From NCBI RefSeq assembly GCF_039544165.1, contig NZ_BAABLD010000005.1, positions 434,001 through 498,000 on the forward strand: a stretch of 64,000 nt of DNA, in the 5' to 3' direction. The notes under the pieces were generated by a model. It ran no database searches and was not told the DNA's origin. It saw only the letters and a program-made list of their open reading frames with translations. The DNA comes from Viridibacterium curvum (GTDB lineage: Bacteria > Pseudomonadota > Gammaproteobacteria > Burkholderiales > Rhodocyclaceae). The translations under genes were made by a program, and so were the position numbers. Shown piece by piece: positions 9,800 to 19,481 of the stretch (positions are counted from its first letter, which is position 1; every line of letters begins with the position of its first letter).

Positions 9800-9936
9800 T
9801 AGGCGCTACCCACGGCTGCAACTCCAGCCAAATACAATCCAGCGGACAGGCTGAAAGAGGTGTCAGCCTTGGGGTGAGCCTGTCACAAAGGTTTTGCTGG
9901 GCGCGGGTTGGCGGGGCGGCTATCATGCCGCTCCCC

Positions 9937-10217
9937 TAGGGCGTGTTCACAGTAGGCGAGGGGTTGCGCTCGTACGCAATAGTCGCAGGGCAAGGCGCGG
10001 CGACGCGGTCAGGGTCGATTTTGTCCAATGAGCCTGACAAGGAGCCGTAACACCGCCATGCGGCTATTGCGTACGAGCCCTCCGGGTTGAGCTTTATGGC
10101 TCGCGATACTGCGTTGCACTCCTTGCGTGGGAGAACCACCCCACGCTGCGTCGTGCGCCTTGTCTCACAAGCCATAGAGCTCAACGCAATCCCCTCGCCT
10201 ACTGTGAACACGCCCTA
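9937..10217. mobile_element. MITE with 27-bp perfect terminal inverted repeats
   Basis: The 281-bp element begins TAGGGCGTGTTCACAGTAGG and ends with the exact complement, CCTACTGTGAACACGCCCTA; the perfect arm is 27 bases (TAGGGCG...GAGGGG). It encodes no transposase. Flanks read CTAG on the left and CTAA on the right, compatible with a TA or YTAR target duplication as made by IS630- or IS5-type transposases (known of those families; parent element not in this window). It lies 10 bases before the ABC-F start codon and so replaces that gene's natural promoter region. Confidence 0.85.
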
Positions 10218-10227
10218 AGTCCCTCCC

Positions 10228-11901
<1,674 letters not shown>

Positions 11902-11930
11902 GCAACCCGTACCCCGGAACACCGTCCTAC

Positions 11931-12035
11931 GTAGGGCGGAACGCAAAGCGGTTCCGCCGATCCGGATTCACGAAGCCCATCATCAAGGCGCTCTTTGGGC
12001 GACTGGCGGAACCTCCTGCGGAGTTCCGCCCTACG
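11931..12035. repeat. REP-like inverted repeat, copy 2
   Basis: Left arm GTAGGGCGGAACGCAAAGCG from 11931 and right arm GCGGAGTTCCGCCCTACG ending at 12035, the same family as 8146-8249. The right arm supplies the TAG stop codon (12031-12033) of the converging minus-strand oxidoreductase gene. Confidence 0.8.
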
Positions 12036-13023
12036 CGTCGAACTCCTGCGTGACACCGCTGTCTGCCGCCTCCCGCGCCATCAAACTCGCATACGTCGCG
12101 CTGAACGCATCATCACTGCTGACAACGCACAGCCCCGTCCCTAGCACTTGATCGACAAAGCTCGCAAAGATCGAGCGCTCGGGCAGCAGGGGCAGGTTCT
12201 GCAGGCCCTGGGCTTCGTCGTTGAGCAGCCAGACATTTCCCTCACGCACTTCGAGCACGCCGCGCGTACCGGCGATGCGGATGCGGTCGTCATCGTGTGT
12301 CGGTGCCGTGCCGGGCCGCAGGTAGTCGATGCTGACGGTGGCGGCGATGTCGTTGCTCATCTGGAACAGGCATTGCGCGGAGACTTCGAGATCGCCATTG
12401 CCGCCGTTGTGTGCGCGGCTGTGGGAGGCGCTGACGCTGATGAAGGATTCGCCCGAGAGCCATTGCAGCCAGTCGATGGCATGACTGCCGACCCAGGGTA
12501 TGAGACCGCCGCTGCGCTCGCGGCTGGCGAAGAAGGCGGGGCGCTTGCCGAGTTTGTAGGACTTCTGTGCGTGCATGAGCCGCACTTCGCCGATGCGGCC
12601 TGCCTGCACGGCAGCGTGCGCGGCGAGGAACCAGGGCTTGCAGCGGATGCCGAACATTGCAGCGAAGTGCTGGCTGCTGGCTTCGTGAGCGTCGATCAGT
12701 GTGGCGAGCTCGTCGAGGCGCGTGGCGACGGGCTTTTCGCTGAACACGTTGTGGCCGCGTTGCAGGCATTCGGTGCTGATGCGGGCGTGGTCGCCGAAGT
12801 GACAGTTGACGGCGACGATGTCAGGCTGCACGGCGTCGAGCATGTCGCTCCAGTCGTCGAAGCGCGGTGCTGCGATGCCGCGTTCCTGCAGCATGGTGGC
12901 GAGCTTGCTCAGGTCTTCACCGTCGGAGCCGGCTGCGAAGCCGACCAGCGCCACGCGTTCGTCGAGGCCTTCGAGTACATAGCGGTAGTGGCCGCTACCG
13001 CCGATAATGCAGAGTCGCAACAT
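12031..13023 (-). CDS. Gfo/Idh/MocA family oxidoreductase
   Basis: NAD(P)-dependent oxidoreductase (330 aa) of a family acting on sugars, inositols and related substrates. The N-terminal Rossmann fold starts LRLCIIGGSGHYRYV, and the conserved EKPVA signature (NVFSEKPVATRLDEL, about residue 95) is present. The alpha/beta substrate domain includes RSGGLIPWVGSHAIDWLQWL with the family His. The start at 13023 was chosen because the Rossmann strand begins there; the longer frame would run into the divergent gene. Substrate cannot be told. Its stop codon lies in the adjacent REP-like repeat. Confidence 0.85.
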   Translation of the reverse strand: MLRLCIIGGSGHYRYVLEGLDERVALVGFAAGSDGEDLSKLATMLQERGIAAPRFDDWSDMLDAVQPDIVAVNCHFGDHARISTECLQRGHNVFSEKPVATRLDELATLIDAHEASSQHFAAMFGIRCKPWFLAAHAAVQAGRIGEVRLMHAQKSYKLGKRPAFFASRERSGGLIPWVGSHAIDWLQWLSGESFISVSASHSRAHNGGNGDLEVSAQCLFQMSNDIAATVSIDYLRPGTAPTHDDDRIRIAGTRGVLEVREGNVWLLNDEAQGLQNLPLLPERSIFASFVDQVLGTGLCVVSSDDAFSATYASLMAREAADSGVTQEFDA

Positions 13024-13057
13024 CGTTTGTGATCCGGTGATTGAAAGAGGAGCCTGC

Positions 13058-13861
13058 GTGAAACAGTTCTTCCTGGCTTGTGTGTTCGCCGTTTTGATGG
13101 GCAATGCCATGGCCCAGCAACGGCTCGAAATCATACCCTTGCAGCATCGTCTGCCAGATCAGGTCTTGCCCACCTTGCAAGGCTTGCTGGAGCCCGGTGC
13201 AACGCTGACTGCGGCGAACAACAAGTTGTTCTTGCGTGCTTCGCCGGCAAACATTGCGCAGATCCGCGAGGCGCTCGCGGCCCTGGATACGCCTTCGCGT
13301 CGCGTGATGATTTCGGTGCGGCAAGGCGGCACGAGCAGCGGCAATTCGCGTGACATGGGCGTGCAATCAGGGCGTGTCATCGTAGGGCCGGACGGCATCG
13401 TGCGTGCACAGGCCGATGTGCGCGTCGAGGCGCGCACGACGCAGGGCAGCCAGAGTGCGCAACAGCAGGTGCAGACAGTTGAGGGTGGTGAGGCGTCAAT
13501 CTTCCTTGGTCGTTCGCTGCCGATTCCCATGCGTCAGACTTTTGTGCGGCCCGGGGGCGGCGTGCAGGTCGCGGAGGGTGTGCAGTATGTCGACGTCGGT
13601 ACAGGCTTCACGGCACGGCCGGATCTGATCGGCGAACGCGTGCGGCTGACCATCTCGCCGCAGATGATGCAGGCGAACCCGGGCGGCGTGATCTCTGGCA
13701 GCCGGCTGAGCACGCAGATCGAGGGGCGTCTGGGCGAATGGATTTCACTGGGCGGCGGCAGCATTGAGCGCAGCAATCGTCAGCGTGGCATCGTGTCTGA
13801 CGGATCGACCCAGGGCGAGCAGACCAGTGAGGTCTGGCTGAAGGTTGATGTGATCCAGTGA
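13058..13861 (+). CDS. Exported protein with secretin N-domain
   Basis: 267 aa with a signal peptide (VKQFFLACVFAVLMGNAMA, cleavage before QQR). Residues about 20-80 (LEIIPLQHRLPDQVLPTLQG ... IREALAALDTP) look like a secretin N1/NolW domain: a beta-alpha-beta fold ending in the 'alpha-LD.P.RRVMI' segment seen in type II/III secretins. The C-terminal half resembles the start of a secretin core but is far too short to make a gate. It may be an orphan secretin-like periplasmic protein. Start is GTG at 13058 with AAGAGGAG upstream. It is divergent from the oxidoreductase (34-bp gap) and followed closely by arginase. Confidence 0.72.
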   Translation: MKQFFLACVFAVLMGNAMAQQRLEIIPLQHRLPDQVLPTLQGLLEPGATLTAANNKLFLRASPANIAQIREALAALDTPSRRVMISVRQGGTSSGNSRDMGVQSGRVIVGPDGIVRAQADVRVEARTTQGSQSAQQQVQTVEGGEASIFLGRSLPIPMRQTFVRPGGGVQVAEGVQYVDVGTGFTARPDLIGERVRLTISPQMMQANPGGVISGSRLSTQIEGRLGEWISLGGGSIERSNRQRGIVSDGSTQGEQTSEVWLKVDVIQ

Positions 13862-13888
13862 CCACCTTCGTTGTTTTTTGAGGTGACT

Positions 13889-14815
13889 ATGAGTGAACGC
13901 CGCAAGCGTGTGAGTCTGGTTGGAGCACCCACCGATATCGGTGCCGGCATGCGTGGCGCATCGATGGGGCCGGAAGCCTTGCGGGTCGCAGGTATCCATG
14001 CGGCGCTGGCTGCACGTGTTGCCGAGGTGGAAGATCGCGGCAATCTTGGTGGCCCGGGCAATCCCTGGCAGAAGCCGGTGAGTGGCTACCGCCATCTGCC
14101 CGAAGTGGTGAGCTGGAACCTGCTGGCTTTCGAAGCTTTGCATGACGTACTTGCCGCTGGGCGACTGCCGGTGTTGCTGGGCGGTGACCATTGTCTGGGC
14201 ATCGGTTCGATCCGCGCGGCCATGCGGCATTGCCGCGAGACGGGTAAGCATCTGCGCGTGCTCTGGCTGGATGCACACGCCGACTTCAACACGCCCGCCA
14301 TCACCCCCAGCGGCAACCTGCACGGCATGCCGCTGGCCTGCCTGTGCGGCATGGGGCCGACCGAGCTGGTGCACCTTGCTGGCGAACCAGGGCGCTTGCC
14401 TATCGAGGCCTTGCGCCTGATCGGTGTGCGCAGCGTCGATGAAGGTGAGCGCCGGCTGGTGCATGAGTCGCGGCTGGAGGTGTTCGACATGCGCTTCATT
14501 GATGAATGGGGCATGCGCCACACCATGGAGCAGGCCTTGTCGGGCATCGACGAGAACACGCATCTGCATGTCAGTTTTGATGTCGACTTCCTTGACCCCG
14601 ATTTGGCCCCCGGGGTCGGGACGACCGTGCCCGGCGGACCGACTTATCGCGAGGCGCAGTTGTGCATGGAAATGATTGCGGACACGGGGCTGCTGGGCTC
14701 CCTCGACATCGTGGAGCTCAACCCTGCGCTGGACGAACGCAACCGCAGTGCGCTGGTGGTGGTGGATCTGGTCGAGAGCCTGTTCGGCAAGTCGACGCTG
14801 ATGCGGATGGGCTGA
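13889..14815 (+). CDS. rocF: Arginase family protein
   Basis: 308 aa ureohydrolase, probably hydrolysing L-arginine to ornithine and urea. Mn-binding motifs are all visible: GGDHCLGIGS, DAHADFNTP and SFDVDFLDPDLAPG. The N-terminus VSLVGAPTDIGAGMRGASMG and SGNLHGMPLACL are typical of true arginases rather than agmatinases. The start at ATG 13889 follows GAGGTG; the frame is open six codons further upstream. It follows the secretin-like gene by 27 bases and may be cotranscribed. Confidence 0.88.
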   Translation: MSERRKRVSLVGAPTDIGAGMRGASMGPEALRVAGIHAALAARVAEVEDRGNLGGPGNPWQKPVSGYRHLPEVVSWNLLAFEALHDVLAAGRLPVLLGGDHCLGIGSIRAAMRHCRETGKHLRVLWLDAHADFNTPAITPSGNLHGMPLACLCGMGPTELVHLAGEPGRLPIEALRLIGVRSVDEGERRLVHESRLEVFDMRFIDEWGMRHTMEQALSGIDENTHLHVSFDVDFLDPDLAPGVGTTVPGGPTYREAQLCMEMIADTGLLGSLDIVELNPALDERNRSALVVVDLVESLFGKSTLMRMG

Positions 14816-14832
14816 TAACCGAGGGCTGCTGG

Positions 14833-15150
14833 GGCGGTTTGCGGCGTGGCGTTGTGCGGATGAATCCGCACCTACGGGGTGGCGTGGCGCCTGAGCGTGG
14901 GGCTGGTTTTAATCGGCCACGGTGGTGAGTGTGGGTGACAAGGCGGTTTGCGACGTGGGGTTGTGCGGATGAATCCGCACCTACGGGGTGGCAGGGCGCC
15001 TGAGCGTGGGGCTGGTTTTAACCTGCCATGGTGGTGAGTGAGGGTGACAAGGCGGTTTGCGACGTGGGGTTGTGCGGATGAATCCGCACCTGCGTGGGCA
15101 GGTCGTGCCGGTTTCGTAGGGCGGGTTTTAACCCGCCAAGGTGGTGCGTA
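14833..15150. repeat. 109-bp tandem repeat, about 2.9 copies
   Basis: Units begin GGCGGTTTGCGRCGTGGSGT at 14833, 14942 and 15051, so the period is exactly 109. Each contains the palindrome GTGCGGATGAATCCGCAC and a segment GGTTTTAAYCNGCCAYGGTGG. The third unit diverges after about 45 bases and holds GTAGGGCGGGTTTTAACCCG instead. This repeat fills most of the 487-base gap between arginase and the acyltransferase gene; no gene is visible in it. Confidence 0.9.
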
Positions 15151-15240
15151 TGGGGCTCGATCCCTCGATCTCAGCTTGCGGCAGTGTGTAAATTCCCTTC
15201 GGGATGACTAAAGGCTAAGAGTTTTCCCCTACGACTTCCG

Positions 15241-15246
15241 TATAAT
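15241..15246 (+). promoter_or_regulatory. Possible -10 promoter element
   Basis: A perfect TATAAT lies 57 bases before the acyltransferase start, in an AT-richer stretch that is unusual for this window. No convincing -35 hexamer is seen at 16-18 bases upstream (GTTTTC is three bases too close), so this is a weak call. Confidence 0.35.
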
Positions 15247-15302
15247 TCGCGACCTCGTTGATTCGTAATGCATGCTGCTTTGCAGAATGCGCCGTATTCA
15301 GG

Positions 15303-16373
15303 ATGTCCCGTTCTTTCACAGGGCCGATGCAGGGGCTAGACGTCTTCAAAGCCGTCGCTGCACAACTGATCGTGCTTCATCACCTCGCTTTCTATGGCCC
15401 CATGCCCGACGCGGCCTGGTCGCTGGCGCCAGACCTGTTTGGTTGGCTGGCCAACCATGCGCGCATTGCCGTGCAGCTGTTCATCGTGATGGCCGGCTTT
15501 CTCACGGCCCACACGCTGGCGCCTGCGGGTCAGCTGTCCGTGCCGGCGAGCTTCGGTCTCGTCGCGCGGCGTTACCTTCGACTGGCTTTGCCTTTCTGTG
15601 TTGCCCTGCTGGTCTGCATGGCCTGTTCGGCCCTGGTGCGCGGCACGCTGGACCCGGCCCTGGTGCCGCATGCGCCCAGCGCGCGGCAGTTTCTCGCCCA
15701 CGTCTTCCTGATGCATGACCTGTTCGGCTTTGATGCTCTGTCGGCTGGTGCCTGGTATGTCGCCATCGACCTGCAATTGTTCGTACTGTTCCTCGGTCTG
15801 ATGCACTTCGGTGGCCGCATGGGTCAGTACGCAGGTGCGGTCCTGGTGTTCTGCGCTGCGCTGGCCGGCTTCTTCCATTTCAACCGCGACGCGTCTTGGG
15901 ACGTGTTCGGCGTGTACTACTTCGGCGCCTATGGCCTGGGCGTGTATGCCCGCTGGGCGCTGAACTCGCTGGTGTGGCGTCGCGCCTTCGGTGTGCTGGC
16001 GGTGATTGCCGTGCTGGCGTTGATTGTTGACTACCGCGTGCGCCTGACCGTGGCAGTGGTGATGGCCTGCATGCTGTGCTGGTCCTTGCGCTGGCAGTTG
16101 GCACCATTGGCGGCGGCACTGAGCCGTTATCTGGCGCGCACCAGCTATGCGCTGTTCCTCACGCACTTCAGCGTGCTGTTGCTTACCAACATGGTGGCGA
16201 GCAAGTGGGTGGGCCAGTCGCGTGCCGGCAACTTCAGTGGCCTGCTGGTCGCCTGGGGGCTGGCAAATCTGGTGGCCCATGTCTTCCATCGCTGGGTGGA
16301 AGTGCCGGCGCTGCAGTGGATCTCGCGCGTGCGGCCGCGTGTGGCGACGGGCGCTGCAGCAGCGACGGCTTGA
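15303..16373 (+). CDS. Acyltransferase 3 family membrane protein
   Basis: 356 aa integral membrane protein with about ten hydrophobic segments, of the family that O-acylates sugars of exopolysaccharide, lipopolysaccharide or peptidoglycan. Family features: MQGLDVFKAVAAQLIVLHHL near the N-terminus (the conserved R/K...HH motif), RYLRLALPF, and a terminal LARTSYALFLTHFSVLLL. The start was put at ATG 15303; the frame opens at 15258. It converges with the hexapeptide acetyltransferase, eight bases apart. Acceptor substrate unknown. Confidence 0.85.
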   Translation: MSRSFTGPMQGLDVFKAVAAQLIVLHHLAFYGPMPDAAWSLAPDLFGWLANHARIAVQLFIVMAGFLTAHTLAPAGQLSVPASFGLVARRYLRLALPFCVALLVCMACSALVRGTLDPALVPHAPSARQFLAHVFLMHDLFGFDALSAGAWYVAIDLQLFVLFLGLMHFGGRMGQYAGAVLVFCAALAGFFHFNRDASWDVFGVYYFGAYGLGVYARWALNSLVWRRAFGVLAVIAVLALIVDYRVRLTVAVVMACMLCWSLRWQLAPLAAALSRYLARTSYALFLTHFSVLLLTNMVASKWVGQSRAGNFSGLLVAWGLANLVAHVFHRWVEVPALQWISRVRPRVATGAAAATA

Positions 16374-16381
16374 GCGCCGCT

Positions 16382-16858
16382 TCAGCGCACGTAGTGCACG
16401 CCGCCCGCTGTCGGGCCTGACGCAATCTCGGCTTCTTTCCGTGCGAGAAAATCTGCCGTTGTGCCGATGACGCGCGCGGGGTTGCCTGCGACGACCATGC
16501 CGTCCTGTACCGCGCCAGTCACCACGCTGCCTGCGCCGATGATGACGTCGCTGCCAATCTGCGCGCCGAGCAGTACGATCGCACCGGCACCGATGAAGAC
16601 ACGATCCCCGATGACTACCGGTGCAATGCGTACCTGACCGAGTGCGCGGTTCATGCTCGCATCGTGCGCCAGGATGATGACGCGCGGGCCCAGCGTGACG
16701 TCGTTGCCGATGCGTATGTGCTGGCAGTGCCAGGCATCGATGCAGCAATCGTCCTGCATGTAGAAGTTGTTGCCGATCTTGAGGCCACGCCGTAGAAGGC
16801 GCGGCAGTGGATCGCGGCTGAGCAGGGAGCGCAGCAGACTGCGCAACCAGGCGGGCAT
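16382..16858 (-). CDS. Hexapeptide-repeat acetyltransferase
   Basis: 158 aa left-handed beta-helix acyltransferase of the maltose/galactoside O-acetyltransferase type. Hexapeptide repeats run from about residue 35 (IRIGNDVTLGPRVIILAHD) through VVIGDRVFIGAGAIVLLGAQ and VIIGAGSVVTGAV to AGNPARVIG; the HD pair after IILA is the usual catalytic-His position. The start was placed at 16858, five bases after the msbA stop; a longer frame would overlap msbA. With msbA and the phosphatase it suggests envelope glycolipid or polysaccharide modification. Confidence 0.85.
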   Translation of the reverse strand: MPAWLRSLLRSLLSRDPLPRLLRRGLKIGNNFYMQDDCCIDAWHCQHIRIGNDVTLGPRVIILAHDASMNRALGQVRIAPVVIGDRVFIGAGAIVLLGAQIGSDVIIGAGSVVTGAVQDGMVVAGNPARVIGTTADFLARKEAEIASGPTAGGVHYVR

Positions 16859-16862
16859 ACGC

Positions 16863-18602
16863 TCAGTCCGCCACGAGGTCTTCGCCGCTGGCCAGCAGGC
16901 GCGCATAGGCGCCATTGGCAGCCAGCAGTTCGGCATGGTTGCCGATCTCGACGATGCGGCCGCGCTCCATCACCACGATACGGTGGGCGTCGCGGATGGT
17001 CGTCAGGCGGTGAGCGATGACCAGCACGGTGCGGTCGCGGCGCAGTTCGACAAGCTTTTCGCGCACGACGCGTTCGGACTCGTTGTCGAGCGCCGATGTC
17101 GCTTCGTCGAGCAGCAGGATGGGCGCGTTCTTGAGGAAGGCGCGCGCAATCGCGAGGCGCTGGCGCTGGCCGCCCGAGAGCTGGTTGCCATTGGTGCCGA
17201 TGCGCGTGTCGAAACCTTGCGGCAGCTTCTGGATGAACTCCAGCGCATGTGCTTGCACGGCAGCCGCTTCGATGTCGGCTTGCGTAGCGCCCTGGCGGCC
17301 GTAGGCGATGTTGTGCGCCACGGTGTCGTCGAAGAGGGCGGCATGCTGTCCGATGAGCGCCAGTTGCTGGCGCAGGTCGTCGAGCGGCATGTCCTGCAGT
17401 GACACGCCGTCGATGAGGATGCGGCCGGAGTCCAGTTCGAAGAAGCGCGCCACCAGCGCCAGCAGCGTCGTCTTGCCGCTGCCCGAGGCGCCTACGAAGG
17501 CGACGGTCTCGCCGGGGGCAATGCTCAGCGTGAAGTCCTGCACGGCAGGCGTTTCCTGCCCCGGATAGCTGAAGCGCACCTGCTCGAAGCGGATCTCGCC
17601 ACGTGCGCGTGGCAGCTTCAGCTGGCCCTGGTCTTTCTCTGCCGGCAAGTCGATCAGTTCGAAGATGCTCTGTGCACCAGCAAGGCCACGCTGTATCGTG
17701 CTGTTGATATTGGTGAGACGGCGGATCGGTTCGAAGATCAGCGAGGTCACCGTGACGTAGGCCATCAGGTCGCCGGGCGTCAGCATGCCGGTCGACACCA
17801 GGCTGCCCGCTGCGTAGAGCACGCCGGCAACGGCCGCGAACGCCAGTACCTGCACCATGGGCACGTTGACCGCCGAGATGCGCACGACGCGCATCGTCTC
17901 GCGGCGCAGGGCGTTGGAGATGTCGGCGAAGCGTCGCGATTCGTGTTCGCGCGTGCCGAAAATCTTGATCTCGCGAAGGCCTGTCAGCTGCTCCTCGACA
18001 GCATTGGTCATCTCCCCCATCTGCAATTGCTGCTGGCGGTTGGAGGCACGCATGCCGGCGCTGGCCTTGCGGATGATCCAGGCGATCACGGGGCCGATGG
18101 CGAGGATGATCAGGGTCAGGTGCCAGGCGCTGTAAAACAGCCAGGCGAACAGCGCGATGACGGTCAGCGTGTCCTGGATGACGATGATCCAGGCGTTCGA
18201 CAGCGCGGCGCCCACTTGCGGGATGTCGTAGGTAACCCGCGACAGCATGCGGCCCGAGGTCTGCGCCTGATGCGTGCTGAGTGGCAGGGCCATGTGGTGG
18301 TCGAAGACGAGACGGCGCAGGTCGTCGATGGCCTTGTTGGCCACCCACTGGCTGGAGACGTTGGAGGCGTACTCCGCCAGGCTCTTGCACAGGACGATGC
18401 CCACCAGCATCAGCAGGATGGGGCCCAGCGCGCTGCGGTTCTGGGCAATCAGCACCTCGTCGACGAGGTATTTCATCTGCTGCCCCAGCAGCGGCGTGAG
18501 CCCCGCGACAGCCGCCATGGTTAGGATGGACAGCAGCGATACGCGCCAGTAGGGCTTGATGTAGCCCAGCAGGCGGCGGTAGAGGAGGACGGAGTCTTTC
18601 AT
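16863..18602 (-). CDS. msbA: Lipid A export ABC transporter/permease MsbA-like
   Basis: 579 aa half-transporter with an N-terminal six-helix exporter domain (about 1-320) and a C-terminal ATPase. Motifs: Walker A GASGSGKTT, signature NQLSGGQRQRLAIARAF, Walker B PILLLDEATSALD, switch His in VLVIAHRLTTI. Length and sequence fit the MsbA family that flips lipid A-core across the inner membrane. A general lipid or polysaccharide exporter cannot be excluded because typed paralogs look alike. It begins ten bases after the phosphatase stop and is followed by the acetyltransferase. Confidence 0.88.
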   Translation of the reverse strand: MKDSVLLYRRLLGYIKPYWRVSLLSILTMAAVAGLTPLLGQQMKYLVDEVLIAQNRSALGPILLMLVGIVLCKSLAEYASNVSSQWVANKAIDDLRRLVFDHHMALPLSTHQAQTSGRMLSRVTYDIPQVGAALSNAWIIVIQDTLTVIALFAWLFYSAWHLTLIILAIGPVIAWIIRKASAGMRASNRQQQLQMGEMTNAVEEQLTGLREIKIFGTREHESRRFADISNALRRETMRVVRISAVNVPMVQVLAFAAVAGVLYAAGSLVSTGMLTPGDLMAYVTVTSLIFEPIRRLTNINSTIQRGLAGAQSIFELIDLPAEKDQGQLKLPRARGEIRFEQVRFSYPGQETPAVQDFTLSIAPGETVAFVGASGSGKTTLLALVARFFELDSGRILIDGVSLQDMPLDDLRQQLALIGQHAALFDDTVAHNIAYGRQGATQADIEAAAVQAHALEFIQKLPQGFDTRIGTNGNQLSGGQRQRLAIARAFLKNAPILLLDEATSALDNESERVVREKLVELRRDRTVLVIAHRLTTIRDAHRIVVMERGRIVEIGNHAELLAANGAYARLLASGEDLVAD

Positions 18603-18612
18603 GACCGGCTGC

Positions 18613-19302
18613 TTACTCGCGGTGCAAGACTTTGTCGACGAAGAAGTCCGACAAGCCCCGCACCTTGAAGGTCTGTTTCAGCTGCTCGCGGTCGTATTGC
18701 TTCGTCAGCCATTCTTCGAATGTGATCGGCGCATTCTGCGCATCGGCCAGGTACTTTTCGAAGAAGTAGTCCAGCACGCCGGTCTTGGAGCCCTTGAAGT
18801 GGCCGTACTTCCAGGACAGCTCGTCCATCGCGCTGGCAATGTCGTCCTTGCGGCGGAACACTCGGTACAACGCAGCAGCGAAGCCGGCACGGTCGGCGCC
18901 CGACTTGCAGTGCACGAGGGCGGGGTATTCGATGCGGTCGAACATGGCCTGCGTGGCCAGCACGGCGTCGACCTCGGGCGCGCTGCGCGACAGGATGCCC
19001 TTGTGGTTGACCAGGGTGATGCCCAGCTCGCGGCAGGTTTCTTCTTCAAGCGCGTAACGCAGAGTCTGGTCGGCACCGCGCAGGTTGATGATGGTCTTGA
19101 TGCCGTACTTCTTCGCGTACTTGCGGATCTGGCTGGGGCTGGGCTGGCTGGAACGGAACAGGCCGCCGGGCAACGCGTACAGGTTGTTGTAGAAGACGCG
19201 AAAGATTCCATGGTCGACGAACAGCATGTCGAGCCAGGCGAGGAAGCGGCGAAAGGGGGTATTGATGCGGGCGGCAGTGTGCCCGGTTGAGTCGGTGCTC
19301 AA
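18613..19302 (-). CDS. Cys-based (dual-specificity-type) phosphatase
   Basis: 229 aa cytosolic phosphatase with the CX5R signature in VHCKSGADRAGFAAALY (about residue 130) and the general-acid region in NHKGILSRSAPEVDAV. The upstream segment LFRSSQPSPSQIRKYAKKYG followed by TIINLRGAD matches bacterial DSP-like proteins that sit in LPS gene clusters. Candidate substrates are lipid-linked or phosphotyrosine groups. It is the first gene of a minus-strand set with msbA and a hexapeptide acetyltransferase, which favours an envelope role (inference). Confidence 0.83.
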   Translation of the reverse strand: MSTDSTGHTAARINTPFRRFLAWLDMLFVDHGIFRVFYNNLYALPGGLFRSSQPSPSQIRKYAKKYGIKTIINLRGADQTLRYALEEETCRELGITLVNHKGILSRSAPEVDAVLATQAMFDRIEYPALVHCKSGADRAGFAAALYRVFRRKDDIASAMDELSWKYGHFKGSKTGVLDYFFEKYLADAQNAPITFEEWLTKQYDREQLKQTFKVRGLSDFFVDKVLHRE

Positions 19303-19387
19303 AAGTCGGTTCCGTCAGGCGAAGGGCCGGATTATCGCCGAATTCGGGGATGGGCGTCCGGTGTGCCGGCACTTCAACCCCTCCCCT

Positions 19388-19453
19388 CCCTCCCCTTGTC
19401 AGGGGAGGGCGATCATGCACGCCCATCCGGACGCCTCCCCTGACAAGGGGAGG
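19388..19453. repeat. Pair of palindromes in inverted arrangement
   Basis: CCCTCCCCTTGTCAGGGGAG (from 19388) and CCTCCCCTGACAAGGGGAGG (19434-19453) are each self-complementary and also mirror each other; wider arms (GATGGGCGTCCGG / CCATCCGGACGCC) extend the fold. The pair fills the 179-base gap between the phosphatase and the GspE-like gene. It is a REP-like element; terminator function is possible but unproven. Confidence 0.6.
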
Positions 19454-19481
19454 TCGGGAGGGGTTTCGACGCGCTCAAATT

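Noticed and set aside
15336..18390. Long minus-strand frames over the acyltransferase, hexapeptide transferase and msbA (15336-16748, 16651-18390)
   Set aside because: Out-of-frame copies of the true genes, with arginine/alanine-rich composition typical of shadow frames.
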